A DNA stretch of 64,000 nucleotides. Source: Closterium sp. Naga37s-1. Its lineage: Eukaryota; Streptophyta; Zygnematophyceae; Desmidiales; Closteriaceae. The notes under the pieces are model-generated. The model worked only from the letters and a program-made list of their open reading frames with translations. It searched no databases and was not told where the DNA came from. The translations under genes were made by a program, and so were the position numbers. This document shows, piece by piece, positions 21,467 through 32,400 of this stretch. Each line of letters begins with the position of its first letter. Within the stretch, counting starts at the first letter, position 1. The DNA lies in contig CANJKZ010000724.1 of the NCBI GenBank assembly GCA_947471745.1, positions 3,577,501 through 3,641,500 on the forward strand. The letters are read 5' to 3'.

Positions 21467-21873
21467 GTAGACCTATCATATCCAAGATCCTTATTCTAAC
21501 ATCAGCTCAGTAAAAAGGTACCTGTTACAAGTGCAATTGAGCGAGCCAGTGTGAATTGCACTATCGAAGCAAAAACAGTCCATTGAGCGAAGGCATGAGC
21601 GAAGAATATATAGCAAAGCTAGAGTGGTAACGGTAATGTGTTAAAATGGGGTGCGCTATGGGCCTAGCGCCGATGCTGGGAATTGTCGAGGCGGAGGTCT
21701 CGAGTGCGCGTTACCAACCGAACTGTAAGGTTGGGTCGCGTTGTGAATATTGGTGGGAACAGTGGTCGAAGCGAGTGTCACGAGTGCTAACGGTGCACTG
21801 TTGAGAGTTGTTGGCGGGAACAGTGGTGTACGCGCTGAGCAGGGGCGCGAAGTAAGAAGGAGTTTTCCTTACA
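21467..21873 (-). repeat. Probable gypsy 3-prime LTR, minus
   Basis: Reading the minus strand, a long purine run (reverse of the C-run at about 21879-21893) is followed by TGTAAGGAAAACTCC, which looks like a polypurine tract and LTR start for the Ty3/gypsy fragment at 22074-23829. The far end is uncertain; a TGTTACA at about 21523 could close it. No coding content. Confidence 0.45.
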
Positions 21874-22073
21874 CTATCCCCCCCCCCCCCCCTCTCCACC
21901 CCTAAGAAGGCCCTCCTTACGAAAGCGCGTGTACATTCCGGAAATTTCGGCTGCGCAGATGCATGGTGAGGATAGGGTGGTTCTCGATTCTATCCAGGGG
22001 AACCTAGTTGTCTTCGGCAAGCGTGTGGTCTTTCCAGCAGATCAGAACTTCGATTCAGCGGGCTCCACGTGGG
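21874..22073 (-). other. Polypurine tract and 3-prime untranslated stretch of the gypsy fragment
   Basis: It holds the C-run at about 21879-21893 (a G-run on the minus strand) and about 170 bases without a recognisable domain. I looked for a chromodomain after the integrase and saw none. Confidence 0.45.
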
Positions 22074-23829
22074 TCACGAACTCGGTGGCTCAGTATTTTC
22101 TCGAGCGTGATGATTGGCTCTTTTGGCGGTCGTGTCATGCTGTTTGGGCCGTAGCAAGGCAGTTGGCCGGTGGAGGGGACGTATGGGCAGAGGAGGCTGA
22201 CGGAGGAGGAGGTGGGCAGAGACAGGGGTGATCATGTGGACGCGAAATGGCCCACAATATCGGGGGCGGAGTTTTGGGGTAATAGGCAGGCGGAGGTTCT
22301 GGGTGTCGAGTAAAACGAGGTCGTCAGGCTGATAAGCGACGGATCGGCGGTGACGGTGGGCGTTGCGCTTAGCGATGATGTTTGACTTTTTTAATGCGTC
22401 TGTTGCTCGGGTCCGTGCTGCTTGTAAAATTTCTGTAAACTGTTGCGCGCGTGGCACCGGGTTGACAGGATTCGGAGTCATGGGAACTGTGGCATCTTGT
22501 CCGTGGTTCAGGTAAAAGGGTGACTGTTGCTGAGTCGTGGTGGATGGCAAATTGTTGTATGCGAACTCAATGAGTGGTAGTTGCTGTTCCCACGTGGTCG
22601 GGTCGTCGCACGTGGCTCGAATTATCTGTTCCATGGTCTGGTTTGTCCGTTCTGTCTGTCCGTCAATTTCGGGGTGGTACGATAAACTGCACTGTAGTCG
22701 CGTGCCAAACTGCTGCTACAGGTTCCGCCAAAAGTTGCTGGTGAACTTCGTGTCGCGGTCGCTGATGATTGCCGCTGGTATCCCGTGCAGTCAAACGACA
22801 GTGGCGATGAAGAGGCGGGCTGCTTCTTCGACTGTGATTGATTTTTTGCTGGCTGCGAAATGTGCCATCTTTGTCAGCCAATCGATGACAACCAGGATCG
22901 CGTCGTTCTCACTTGCTCCTGCTGGTAACCCCGTGACGAAGTCCATCGTCACCTGCTGCCAAGCATGCTCTGGGGGTGGTATCAGCTGCAACTGCCCTGC
23001 CGACTGCTTCTGTGATGATTTCATAAGTTGGCAGGTGGGACACGATGCCACATGTCGCGGTACATCGGTCAACATTCCGGGCCAGTAATAATACCGCTGC
23101 AGCTACTGCCATGTATTTTCTACTCCAAAATGGCCCGAGGTAACCCCGTCGTGTACCTCCTCTAGTAACAGCTCCCTTAGTAAAGGGTAGCCCAGTACCC
23201 AGATGCGATCAGTGCCAGCTTTTACGTAATAAACCCCCTTTGCTGCTCCGAACTGCTGAGAGTTTCCTCCGGTGAAGAATGGGTCTGACTGGTAGCCGTG
23301 GGTAAAGAGTCTTGTGAGCAGTGGGCTGGTCTAGGCGATTAGTATAGCGAGGATTTGGGCAGTGGGGCGGGTCAGTGCGTCGGCAATGTTTGATGCCCCC
23401 TTTCTGTAGGTGACCATGTAATCAAAATTTGACTTGATGAAATCGAGCCAGCGAACTTGTCGTGGGTTGGTGTGGGGCTGTGCGCGGAGGTACTGTATCG
23501 ATTTGTGCAGAGAAGGCAGCATGCTCTTTCTCCCCCCACGTAAAAGCGACCCCCTTCCGCACCAAATCTGTTAGTAGGGTCGTTTATCGTGCCATGTCGG
23601 GGACGAACCGACGCACTTAATTTACGAACCTTAAAAAACTCTGCAGCTCCGTGATATTCGTCGGAAGACGCCACGCTTTTACCGTGTCCAGCTTCTTTGG
23701 GTCGATCTCAATTGTAGCCTAAGAAATAACATGCCCCAAAAAATCCAACCTATCCTGAAAAAAATCGCACTTGAAAACCTTGATCAATAGTCAGTTCTCC
23801 TCTAAAACTTTAAATACTGCTTAATAATC
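22074..23829 (-). pseudogene. Ty3/gypsy RT-RNase H-integrase fragment, minus
   Basis: From 23829 downwards on the minus strand: the RT end (DFFQDRLDFLGHVIS, then IDPKKLDTVKAWRLPTNITE, the usual gypsy RT tail), RNase H (WLDFIKSNFDYMVTYRKGAS NIADALTRP), the integrase zinc region (CPTCQLMKSSQ), the integrase core (TMDFVTGLPAGASENDAILV, VIDWLTKMAHF, FAYNNLPSTTTQQQSPF) and a GPY/F-like end (LRPRYCGPFRV). RT comes before integrase, which marks Ty3/gypsy. It is truncated at its 5-prime side by the family B block at 23838 and has several breaks. It is the only gypsy copy in the window. Confidence 0.85.
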
Positions 23830-23837
23830 TGCTAACT

Positions 23838-24315
23838 GTTGTCGTCAGACGAATTAGCGACCATGGTCGTGCCGTTTTTCTGGTTCCTCCGCGTGCCGCC
23901 ATCCTGATGACATTTCTGGGGGGTCCAACCTTCGGGTTTCTTACAATACCAGCAACTCCCTTTCATTTTGCCACCAGCACCTGATCTGCCCCCACGGCCA
24001 GTTCGCGCAGCGACCCAAACTGGAACCTCCATTTTGGTCGTTAGAGTCATCGTCCTTCTTTGCACCGAGCCCAGTACCACCGAAGCTACGTCCTCTCCCA
24101 CGTTTGCCTCCTTGTATTCCGTAGCTGCCGCTGCCTTCATCTCCACCCCTCAATTGGTAGCGACGGAAGTCCTCCTCTAGAATCTTTGTCCGCACCCACT
24201 CGAGCATCCACGAGCTCTGGTTCTGTGGTGGGCACAATTCACTCGTGAACTGAAGCCACGATTCGGGCAAGAGCGATAGCATCTTCAAGCACTTGGTCTG
24301 CTCAGGGTAGGTGAT
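23838..24315 (-). pseudogene. Family B Gag fragment, minus (duplicate)
   Basis: Gag features on the minus strand: YPEQTKCLKMLSLLPESW, LEWVRTKILEEDFRRYQL, a Gly/Arg-rich KRGRGRSFGGTG stretch and zinc-knuckle residues in GGKMKGSCWYC. It corresponds to 8467-8945 and to about 30495-30900 of copy B1. Truncated at both ends. Confidence 0.8.
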
Positions 24316-25467
24316 TCTCGAGAAGTGCAATGCTGTTGGAAGGGTTGGTGTGAAATTCTCGGCCAGATCTGGGGAGACGGATTGGACAACGGCACACTGG
24401 CGATCGGGGCATGTGGCAATGCCTTTACCAAGTCCACATGGACTTAGTAGGGCCGCTGCCGGTGCAAGGGCACAAAGGGGAGCAGTATTTCCTAACCATA
24501 GTGGATGACTGGAGCAGGTTGATGTAGGCATATCCGCTGACCACGCGGCCTCCACGATACCGGAAGATTGGCTGCCATTCGTGGGGAAGCAGGGGAATTG
24601 TGTAGTCAAGCGGATTATGATAGACCGCTGAGGTGAGTTTCTTGGAGCTGAGATAACGGCCTGGCTAAAAAACCAGGGCATCTAGAGAGAGCTGACCACG
24701 GCTTACGCTCCACAGTCTAACATTGTAGCAGAACGGACGAACCGGACATTTGTGGAAACAGCTAGGGTTCTGCTCATAGAATCTGAGCTAGGTAATTCGA
24801 TGTGGCCCCATGCTGTCTGGCACGCTACCGTGGCTTGGAACAGGGTGCTCACTAAGGTTGGTGATGACTGCTGCTGCAAGGGCCTAATAAACTAAAGCTA
24901 TTAAGACCTACTAAGCATAACACCTCTCCTCAGAGTCACCTCCAAGGATACAAGACCAGCCCCTATCCTCGGGTCCGAGTTTGTAGAATGAGGGACCAAG
25001 AATGAGTTAACTGTCAAATATGTTTGCTCACAAAGTTTACCCGTTTTCCCTTCCATAGTGTGGTTGGCAGGAGCAAGAAGCCTTTGGAGCTGGTTCAGAT
25101 GGACTTGGTGGGGCCGCTGCCGTACAAGGGCACAAGGGGGAGTGGTATTTCCCAACCATTGTGGATGACTGGAGCAGACTCATGTGGGCGTATCCGCTGG
25201 AACAAAAGGACCACGCCGCCTTTACGATACAGGAAGACTGGCTACCATTCGTGGAGAAGCAAGCGGAGTGTGTGGTGAAGCGTTAGGACAGATCGGGGTG
25301 GTGAGTTCCTTGGAGCTGAGATGACAGCCTGGCTCAAGAAGCAGGGCATCCAGAGGGAGCTGACGACAGCTTACACCCCACAGTTTAACGGTGTAGCAGA
25401 ACAGGCGAACTGGACAATTCTGGAGGCAGCTAGGGCGCTGCTCATAGAATCTGGGCTGGGCAACTCG
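24316..25467 (+). pseudogene. Family B integrase fragments with an LTR piece (duplicate)
   Basis: This corresponds to 8946-10098: pre-integrase and a decayed integrase core, then the minus LTR piece at 24873-25008, then a second integrase run (MLTKFTRFPFHSVVGRSKK, AEMTAWLKKQGIQREL, VAEQANWTILEAARALLI). It stops at 25467 in GCAACTCG where family C sequence begins. Confidence 0.8.
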
Positions 25468-25489
25468 CGGCCAAGCGGCGTGAGTGTGG

Positions 25490-27084
25490 TGCGGTCTTGA
25501 AAGAAGGAGCGAGAAGCCCCCGAGTCAAGGGTGAAGGTGTGGGAGGCCGAAGCCGACGCAGTACCTGAGAGAGCAGACTCACCAGCACCTGAGGGAGCAC
25601 ACGCACGAGCACCTAGAGCAGCAGCCTCGCTAGCACCTAGAGCAGCAGCCTCACCAGTACCTAGAGCAGCAGTCTCAATGCCCGGGTCGGGCGGAAAACA
25701 CCGGTAACAGTCACCCTTATCACTAATAGTCATAGCATACATGGCAGCAAGAATAGCATCAAAGTCAAGGTCAAAGACAGCTACACCCGCCCTAGACAGC
25801 TCGCCCCAGCAGGGGATCTCAGTGGCCTCAGGGAACTGGTGACACCAAGCGTCCGTCAGGCGGCCAAAGCAGCGCTGGGTGGAGTGCGCACCCCCGCACT
25901 GCTCACCCGCGCGGTCGCCGGTGCATAGGACGTAGGTGCACGGACCAGTACCCCCACCCCGCTGGCGTGCAGCGTACCACTCACGGAGCTGCTGAGGGGG
26001 GGGGATGTCACGAGTGCGCTGCTGCCGCTGCTGCTGCTGCTGCTGGCGCTGACCACCACCGGAGCCGACCCTCTGCGCAGCGCCACCCCGACCAGCTCCA
26101 CCTCCTCCGCCGCCGCCTCCTCCACCGCCGCCACCTCCGCCACCTCCGCTCCCACCGCCACCGCCGCCGCCGCCTCCGCCTCCACTGCCGCCACCGACAC
26201 CTCCATCCCCGCCACCACTCCCACCACCACCCCCACCCCCTCCACTGCCGCCACCGCCACCTCCGCCACCCCCGCCAGCCCCTCCAGCACCCTTGCCCCC
26301 CTTGCCCTTGCCGGTGCGGCGTCTCCCGCTCAGGGCAGACGCAGCGCCGACCGACTCGAAACCAACGAGGTCGGCCGCAGCAGCAGAGGCAACAGAGGGC
26401 AAAAGGGGGGAGGGGGAACACCCCTCAAAGACGGGGGTGCGAGGGTCACCATGAGAGGCTCCTACAGCGACTATGCTCTTCTCTGCTGCTAGGAGGGCCT
26501 TCTCGAGGAGGTCAACGGTGAGAGTGGTGGGGCAAACTGAGAGGAAGTGGTCCCTGACTACGCGAAGGGAGTCAGGGAGCCGGGTGACTATGTAGTAGAG
26601 GGTGATGTACATGGGGGGGGGGGTTCTTGGCGCAGAACTCAGCAGGAAGCGCAGCGCGGTAGCGAGTGTCACTAGTGTGGAGGTGCGTAATGAGGTCAGC
26701 GACTGTGGGAAAGGCAGCAAGGTCAGGGAAGAGGTACGGTAGCATGAGGCGGCTCAGTGCAGCAGTGGCAGGGGAGGAGTAGCGCGCAACTACAGCGTCG
26801 TACAAGGTGTGAGCACTCTTGTACTGGCTAAAGTGCGCACGCTCAGAGGTAGGCAGGTGGCGACGCACAGCAAGACGTGCAGCAGCATCGCGTGTGGCCC
26901 ACTGTGAGCGAACAGTGGCGTCGGCATCAGCAGCAGGGGCAGGAGAGGCACCAGAGATGAGGTCAAAGAGGGAGAGACCGTCTGCCCTATCGCACTGTAG
27001 GAAAAGCTGCAGGTCATCTACCCAGACGTCAAAGTCAATGGCCCGACCCTCAGCGTCAAAAGCGAGGACACTAGGGGTAGCCAT
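25490..27084 (-). pseudogene. Family C Gag and protease start (C1)
   Basis: Starts MATPSVLAFDAEGRAIDFDV and WVDDLQLFLQCDRADGLSLF, then RLAVRRHLPTSERAHFSQYK, a copia-type Gag. A run of almost pure glycine and serine lies at about 26100-26310. It is followed by an Arg/Gln patch, REWYAARQRGGGTGPCTYVL and CGGAHSTQRCF, a spaced Cys/Cys/His/Cys arrangement unlike the usual knuckle, then FDLDFDAILAAMYA and the protease LDSGASRSFF. Same layout as 48845-50500 and 41078-42700. Confidence 0.8.
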
Positions 27085-28036
27085 GACAGCAGTAGACTAG
27101 CAGCGCGAACAGTAGGGTAAGGGCAGTGCAGTGACAGAGGCGCTGCTTTTAGCGGACAGGGCGGCTCGAGCGGCTCGGCGGGTCGGCAACTCGGCGGCTC
27201 GGGCGGCTCGGGCGGCTCGGCGGTACGGCGGCTCGGCAGCAACTGCGACTCGGCGAATCGGCGGCTCGGGCGGCTCGGGCGGCTCGGCGGTACGGCGGCT
27301 CGGCAGCAACTGCAGCTCGGCGGCTCGGCGACCCGGCGGCTCGGGCGGCTCAGGTGGCGCGGCGGCTCGGGCGGCTCTGGTGGATCGGGCGGCTCGGCAG
27401 TAACTCGGCGGCGCCGGCGGCTCGGTGGTGACGGCGGCAGGGCCGGGTAGAGCGGCGGCGGGGCTGGGTGGAGCGGCGTCGGGGCCGGGTGGAGCGGCGT
27501 CGGGGCCGGGTGGAGCGGCGTCGGGGCCAGTAGAGGCGGCGCCGGGGCCGGGAAGCGCAGCTCCGGGGCCGGGAAGGGCAGCTCCGGGGCCGCAGGGGTA
27601 GGCGACGGGGCCAGCAGAGGCGGCGCCAAGGCAGGGAAGGGCGGCGCCGGGGCCGCAGGGGTAGGCGACGGGGCCGCGAGGACGGCTAGGAGGGGGGGGT
27701 CGCGAGGGCGGCTTGAAGAGGCCGCGAGGGCGGCTAGAAAGGGCCGCGAGGGCGGCGTGAAAGGGCCGCGAGGCGGCGCGACACGAAGGAGCCGCGAGGG
27801 CGGCGGATCGGGGCCGCGAGGGCGGCGCGACGCGGCCGCTAGGGCGGCGCGACGTGCAGGGGCCGCGAGGGCGACGCGACGGGGCCGCAGGCGCGACGCG
27901 ACGGGGCCGCTAAGGCGGCGCGACAGGGTCGAGAGAGGGGAGCGCGACTCGGGCAGTGTAGAGCGCGCTCCGGGCAGGAAAAAAAAAGGTGGTGGGCCCT
28001 AGGAACAGTTCCCACAGGGGAACCTGCTCGATACCA
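27085..28036 (-). repeat. Family C leader: GC-rich tandem repeats (C1)
   Basis: Between the LTR and gag lies almost 1 kb of short tandem repeats. In plus orientation it reads GGCTCGGCGG-type units at about 27160-27430, then GGGGCCGGGTGGAGCGGCG units, then GGCCGCGAGGGCGGC units up to about 27940. No convincing gene; long frames are repeat-driven. The part nearest 28036 carries the GGTATCGAGC primer-site match. Confidence 0.75.
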
Positions 28037-28161
28037 TGAGAAACTGAACGAGAATGAATTGACTAAGGGAAAGTTGGGTACAAATGTAAACCCTAGAAAA
28101 CTGTACCCCATATGTGCTACCCCACTATAGCCTGCAGTAGCTATGTCATATAAATCTGACA
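28037..28161 (-). repeat. C1 LTR, about 125 bp, minus
   Basis: The reverse complement starts TGTCAGATTTATATGACAT and ends ...GTTTCTCA, next to the primer site. It contains GGCTATAGTGGGGTAGCACA and GGGGTACAG, the same core as in other family C LTRs. Confidence 0.8.
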
Positions 28162-28313
28162 TTGTCTTGCTAAATCCTTGAAGCAATCAGTAGTTAGTGG
28201 GAGATATTTCAAGCTAGATCAAGCTGTTAACGCTAGAAATATCACATGCAAGCAATCTGGGGAGTAGCATGCACGAGATCGGATTTAGAGTATGATGTAA
28301 TTGGCGTGGTGCC
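28162..28313. other. Unassigned 150 bp
   Basis: AT-rich sequence with no match to the families here; it lies between the C1 LTR and a family A integrase fragment. It may be the flanking target DNA of C1. Confidence 0.4.
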
Positions 28314-28827
28314 ACTAGTCGTACGCACACCTATGTGGGCCATGCCAATTTGCTGTGGGGTGTATGGGCATGTCAGGTCGTGGACGATCTCTTTGTCGTC
28401 GACGAATTTGATGAAGGCCTTCCCGAACAACTCGCCTTCGCGGTCGCAGCGGCGCATCAGCACCGAATTCTTGGTCTGCCGCTCCACGACTGACAGCCAC
28501 TTCCCAAACACCAGTAATACACCGCTCTTCTAGGCGAATGGCTTCTTGTCCCTAAGCGGAAGGAAAATACTAGCTGTCATCTTTGGCGGACACTCGAAAT
28601 GGCCCGCACAAGTCGATGTGCATGATGGCCAGGCATCGTTGACGTCCGAGCCCTTGTCGGAGAAGGTGTGCCGCGCCAGCTTGCTGTCGACACACGAAAC
28701 ACACAGTATGTCGGCGCCGGCCGACGGCTTGATGTCCAGGCCAGTAGTGAACCCATTTTTCGTCAAGCTCTTCATCGTCTCGACGTCAACGTGCACAAGC
28801 CTTGCGTGCCACCTGTCTGGTGTCGAC
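28314..28827 (-). pseudogene. Family A integrase fragment, minus
   Basis: Minus strand from 28827: ARLVHVDVETMKSLTKNG, CVSCVDSKLARHTFSDKG (pre-integrase zinc ligands), then WLSVVERQTKNSVLMRRCDR, LFGKAFIKFVDDKEIVHDLT and YTPQQIGMA. It parallels copy A2 at 55780-55990. The B1 LTR starts right at 28828, cutting it. Fossil, several breaks. Confidence 0.8.
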
Positions 28828-29919
28828 TGTTGGGCGCGAATTCACATTGCACGACATCCTGCCGTCTGTTTGTACGAGTATGCGTGTGCGAATGCATTTG
28901 GGTGTGAATGGAATGTTCGTGTGTTTGTTTGCTTTCGCAATTTTCGCTTGAAGCATTTGCAGGTACTCGCGCAATGTGCGCTTCGGCACAACATTGTACG
29001 CGCTATGAATAGTACAAGCAGAAAGGACGAGCTCGCAAAGGAACCCAAGATGGAAGTTTTGTGGTTCGGTTGAATTGATTGCACAGATTCAGTTCTATCC
29101 AACTCAAAATTGTACTGTTTTGTTTGGTTGACTATAGTGTAGCAGGGCAGGCACTATAGGGGTACAATTTAGGTGAAGGTTAGATGTTGTTTGTCTGTAT
29201 CTGCATGCTACAGGGCCAGGGGAAACCAGCGGAACCAGCATTTGGCTGGTTGGGCAAAGACAGAACAGGTTCTGTTTTTAGGACATGAACCTGGTTGTTG
29301 TTTTCCCAGGTTGGAAAAACAGAACCAGAGGTTGTTTACCAACCTATCACCTGCTGTTTTGTCCAGCCAGGTTGGTTCTGTTGCTTGGAATTATTTGGGA
29401 TCATCCCTGGTTGTTCCCAGGTTTATTCCCAAGGTCCTTGCTAGCTAGAACAATTTATTCCTTCTCTGTTTGTACCTGGATATAGTCAATTTGATACAAG
29501 CGAATTCCCCCCTTCCTGGAATTTTGTTTCTACACGGTGCGACGGCGGAATGCTACCCGAGTCAATGCTAGTACGCTAGCACTTGAACGCTAGGCAAACG
29601 CTGTCCGAGCCATAACTCCGTAATGGCAGATTTTTTCATGAGACAACACGGCTTACTTTAAAGCTCTTGGAGCGAGCTTCAATATAGGAAATTCTCAGCT
29701 TAATCCGATCGACGGTCTGCACGATACGCTGCGCGATGTTCAAGGTACTCTTGCTATTTTGGCTAAGTCATTCTTGACTCCTCTCTCTACAAACTCGGAC
29801 CCGAGCATAGGGGCTGGTCTTGACCAGGCACCCAAGGACCCTTGGAGGTGACCCCGAGGAGAGGTTTTAAGTTTGATTAAGTCTTAGTAGCTTGAGTTTA
29901 TTAGGCCCTTACACCAACA
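28828..29919 (+). repeat. B1 5-prime LTR
   Basis: 1092 bp, TGTTGGGCGCGAATTCACAT to CTTACACCAACA. The core shared with family C LTRs lies at 29131-29174 (ACTATAGTGTAG, CACTATAGG, GGTACAATTTAGG). It is followed by repeated CCAGGTTGG and CCAACCTGG type units at about 29285-29430. A promoter is expected in an LTR; I cannot fix the start of transcription. Confidence 0.9.
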
Positions 29920-29922
29920 AGC

Positions 29923-29935
29923 TGGTATCAGAGCT
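29923..29935 (+). promoter_or_regulatory. B1 primer-binding site
   Basis: CTGGTATCAGAGC, three bases after the LTR end, matches the common plant copia primer site complementary to the 3-prime end of initiator methionine tRNA. A reversed relative is at about 38360-38370 before the minus-strand family B gag. Confidence 0.85.
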
Positions 29936-29965
29936 GCGTTATAGTGATCCTCGTTATAGGTAGCT

Positions 29966-31600
29966 ATGGCGGGCAACACCTCGACGGGAGCTGGTGAATC
30001 TTCAGCCCAGACCATAGCGGCAGCCAACATTCTGGTGTTTCAGCGCCAAGGGGAGCGCGAACAAACCAGGGCTCGCTGGTCAAGGAGGTGCTGAAGAACT
30101 TCACCGTCGAGAAGTTCAACGGTGAGGGTTATGATGATTGGGCATGGAAGATGCAACTCTACTTCCGTCAGATTGGATTGCTAAAACTAATGATTGGGGA
30201 GGAGCCTAGACCGAGTGACCCAACGCTGCAGGAAGATTGGGACGAGCGGTCCTCGGCTGGCTACTATTTGATGTCGCAGAGTTTGAAGCTGAACCAGCGT
30301 CAGCACGTCATGCATCTACTGCCGGAGGTTGAGTGCGGTCCGAAGGCGTGGACCATGTTGAAGGAGCTGCACGCCCTGACCTCCGTTGTTGCAACGTTGA
30401 TGCTGGAGAGGGAGCTGTCCGCGTTGCGCCTGAGCGAGGGAGAGCCGGTGCAACCTGTCCTGGACAAGATGCGCGACCTCTATGCGAAGTTGGCGACCGC
30501 GGGAATCACCTACCCGGAGCAGACCAAGTGCTTGAAGATGCTCTCGCTGCTGCCGGAATCGTGGCTTCAATTCACGAGCGGATTGAGCCTGCCGCAGAAC
30601 CAGAGCTCGTGGACACTCGAGTGGGTGCGGACAAAGATTCTGGAGGAGGACTTCCGTCGCCGCCAACTGAGGGGTGGAGACGACGGCAGCAGCGGCTACA
30701 GGATGCAAGGGAGCCGACGTGGCAGAGGACGTGGCTTCGGTGGTGCTGGACGCGGTGCAAAGAAGGACGACGACTCCAACGACCAACAAGGAGGTACCAG
30801 TTGGGGTCGCGGTGTGAAATCTGGACGTGGGGGCAAGTCGGGTGCTGGTGGCAAAATGAAAGGGAGTTGCTGGTATTGTGAGAAGGAGGGGCACCCCTGG
30901 TTTTTGTGCTATAAGAAACCCGATGGATGGACCCCCCAGAATCGTCACCAGGATGGCGGCGCGCGGAGGAACCAGAAAAACGGCGCGAACATGGTCGCCG
31001 ATTCGTCCGACAACAACCCGAAGAGCAATGGCGGTGCGAAAAAGAAGAAGGAGCGCACCGCGGGCCAGTTCTTCCATATTGGAAAGCAGGAGGAGCAAGG
31101 AGACGCCTCTACCAAGGTTGGAGCAGAGCTGCACCCCCTGGATTATTGGGTGTTGGACACGGGCGCTGCTTGGACGATGACGCCGTGCAAGGACCTGCTG
31201 GACGACGTACGCGCTGCACCGATCAACGAGATGTGCTCCGCCTCTGGACACGCGCTGAAGGTGGCTGGTGCGGGACGAGCTGCGTTTAAGGGAGCGGATG
31301 GCAAGCCGGTGGTGCTGCACGACGTTCTCCTCGTTCCTGAACTCAAGGCCAACCTCATCTCCCTCCGTAAGCTTGGCAAGGCTGGGGTGAGCACTAGCAC
31401 GGATGGGGCACGCACTTACAAGGGGCAGCTGGGCAATCGGGTGCTTTGGGATCTGCACGAGAGCACGGACGTGTACAGATCCATGTGGCAGCTGCCGGAG
31501 TTGGCGTGGCATGGTGGGGGGCAGGCTGGAGAGGGGTCTGCATCCCAGGGGGAGTGCAATGCCGTTGGAGGGGTTGGTGTGAAAGTGTCGGCCAGATCTG
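29966..31600 (+). CDS. B1 Gag, protease and pre-integrase region
   Basis: ATG 29966 (MAGNTSTGAGESSAQ) is chosen because it follows the primer site directly and the minus copy ending at 38324 starts alike. Gag: FTVEKFNGEGYDDWAWKMQL, LRLSEGEPVQPVLDKMRDLY, LEWVRTKILEEDFRRRQL, a Gly/Arg-rich stretch, then a canonical CCHC knuckle CWYCEKEGHPWFLC (30868-30909). The protease has WVLDTGAAWTMTP with Asp-Thr-Gly at 31156-31164 and VVLHDVLLVPELKANLISLR. The pre-integrase GVSTSTDGARTYKGQLGNRV follows. Same order as the copia type; broken element. Confidence 0.85.
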
Positions 31601-32400
31601 GGCACACCGACGCTTGGGGCATGTGGCAATGCCCTTGTTGAAGCAGTTGGAGAAAGATGGAGCCGTTAAGGGTCTGAAGCTGAACGGACAGCCACCTGAT
31701 GAGAATTGTGAAATCTGTTTGCTCTCAAAGTTTACCCGTTTCCCCTTCCATAGTGTGGCTCGCAGGAACAAGAAGCCATTGGAGCTGGTCCACATGGACT
31801 TGGTGGGGCCGCTGCCGGTTCAGGGGCACAAGGGGGAGCGGTACTTTCTGACCATAGTGGATGATTGGAGCAGGCTTATGTGGGCATATCCGCTGAAGCA
31901 GAAGGACCATGCCGCCTCTATGATACGGGAAGATTGGCTGCCATTCGTGGAGAAGCAAGCGGAGTGTGTGGTGAAGCGGATTAGGACAGATCGGGGTGGT
32001 GAGTTCCTTGGAGCTGAGATGACGGCCTGGCTCAAGAAGCAGGGCATCCAGAGGGAGCTGACCATGGCTTACAACCCACAGTCCAACGGTGTAGCAGAAC
32101 GGGCGAACCGGACAATTCTGGAGACAGCTAGGGCACTGCTCATAGAATCTGGGCTGGGCAACTTGATGTGGCCCCATGCTGTTCGGCACGCTACCGTGGC
32201 CAGGAACAGGGTGCTCACTAAGGTTGGTGATGACTCGTGGGTGCCGTTGGAGAGGTGGGTTGGGAGGAAGCCGCCGGTGGACATGCTGAGGGTGTTCGGT
32301 TGCATGGCAGTCGCCCACGTCCCCAAGAAGTATCGAAGTAAGTTGGGGGCGAGTGCAATCTGGTGTGTGCATTTGGGGCTGGCTGCTGAGAGCAAGTGAT
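31601..32400 (+). CDS. B1 integrase
   Basis: Integrase inserts the DNA copy into the genome. Zinc domain: HRRLGHVAMPLLKQLEKDG with CEICLLSKFTRFPF. Core: ELVHMDLVGPLPVQGHKGER (first Asp), VDDWSRLMWAYPLKQKDHAA, RTDRGGEFLGAEMTAWLKKQ (second Asp), NGVAERANRTILETARALLI (Glu), then WPHAVRHATVARNRVLTKVG and VFGCMAVAHVPKKYRSKLGA. All three acidic positions of the family are visible. Confidence 0.88.

Larger units (their letters stand above)
23838..25467. repeat. Direct duplication, copy 2 (family B scrap)
   Basis: About 1630 bp nearly identical to 8467-10098, with the same joints: minus-strand gag (23838-about 24315), head-to-head switch to plus-strand integrase (about 24316-24872), minus LTR piece (24873-25008), more integrase (to 25467). 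On the left it abuts the gypsy fragment, on the right a family C fragment, unlike copy 1, so both copy edges are junctions. Confidence 0.85.
25468..28161 (-). mobile_element. Copia element C1, 5-prime half, minus
   Basis: Reading down the minus strand: LTR (28161-28037), primer region with GGTATCGAGC (near 28035-28026), a long GC-rich repeat leader (to 27085), gag from ATG at 27084, a glycine-rich stretch, a zinc-finger-like region and the protease start (TFTLDSGASRSFF near 25550-25510). It is cut at 25468 against family B scrap, so integrase, RT and RNase H are missing. Broken, about two breaks seen. Confidence 0.85.

Noticed and set aside
21874-22073. Chromodomain after the gypsy integrase
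   Set aside because: No aromatic cage pattern or YEVE-like start in any minus frame.
26008-26521. Frames of 130-180 codons rich in Trp/Arg or His/Arg
   Set aside because: They are alternative readings of the glycine tract of the C1 Gag.
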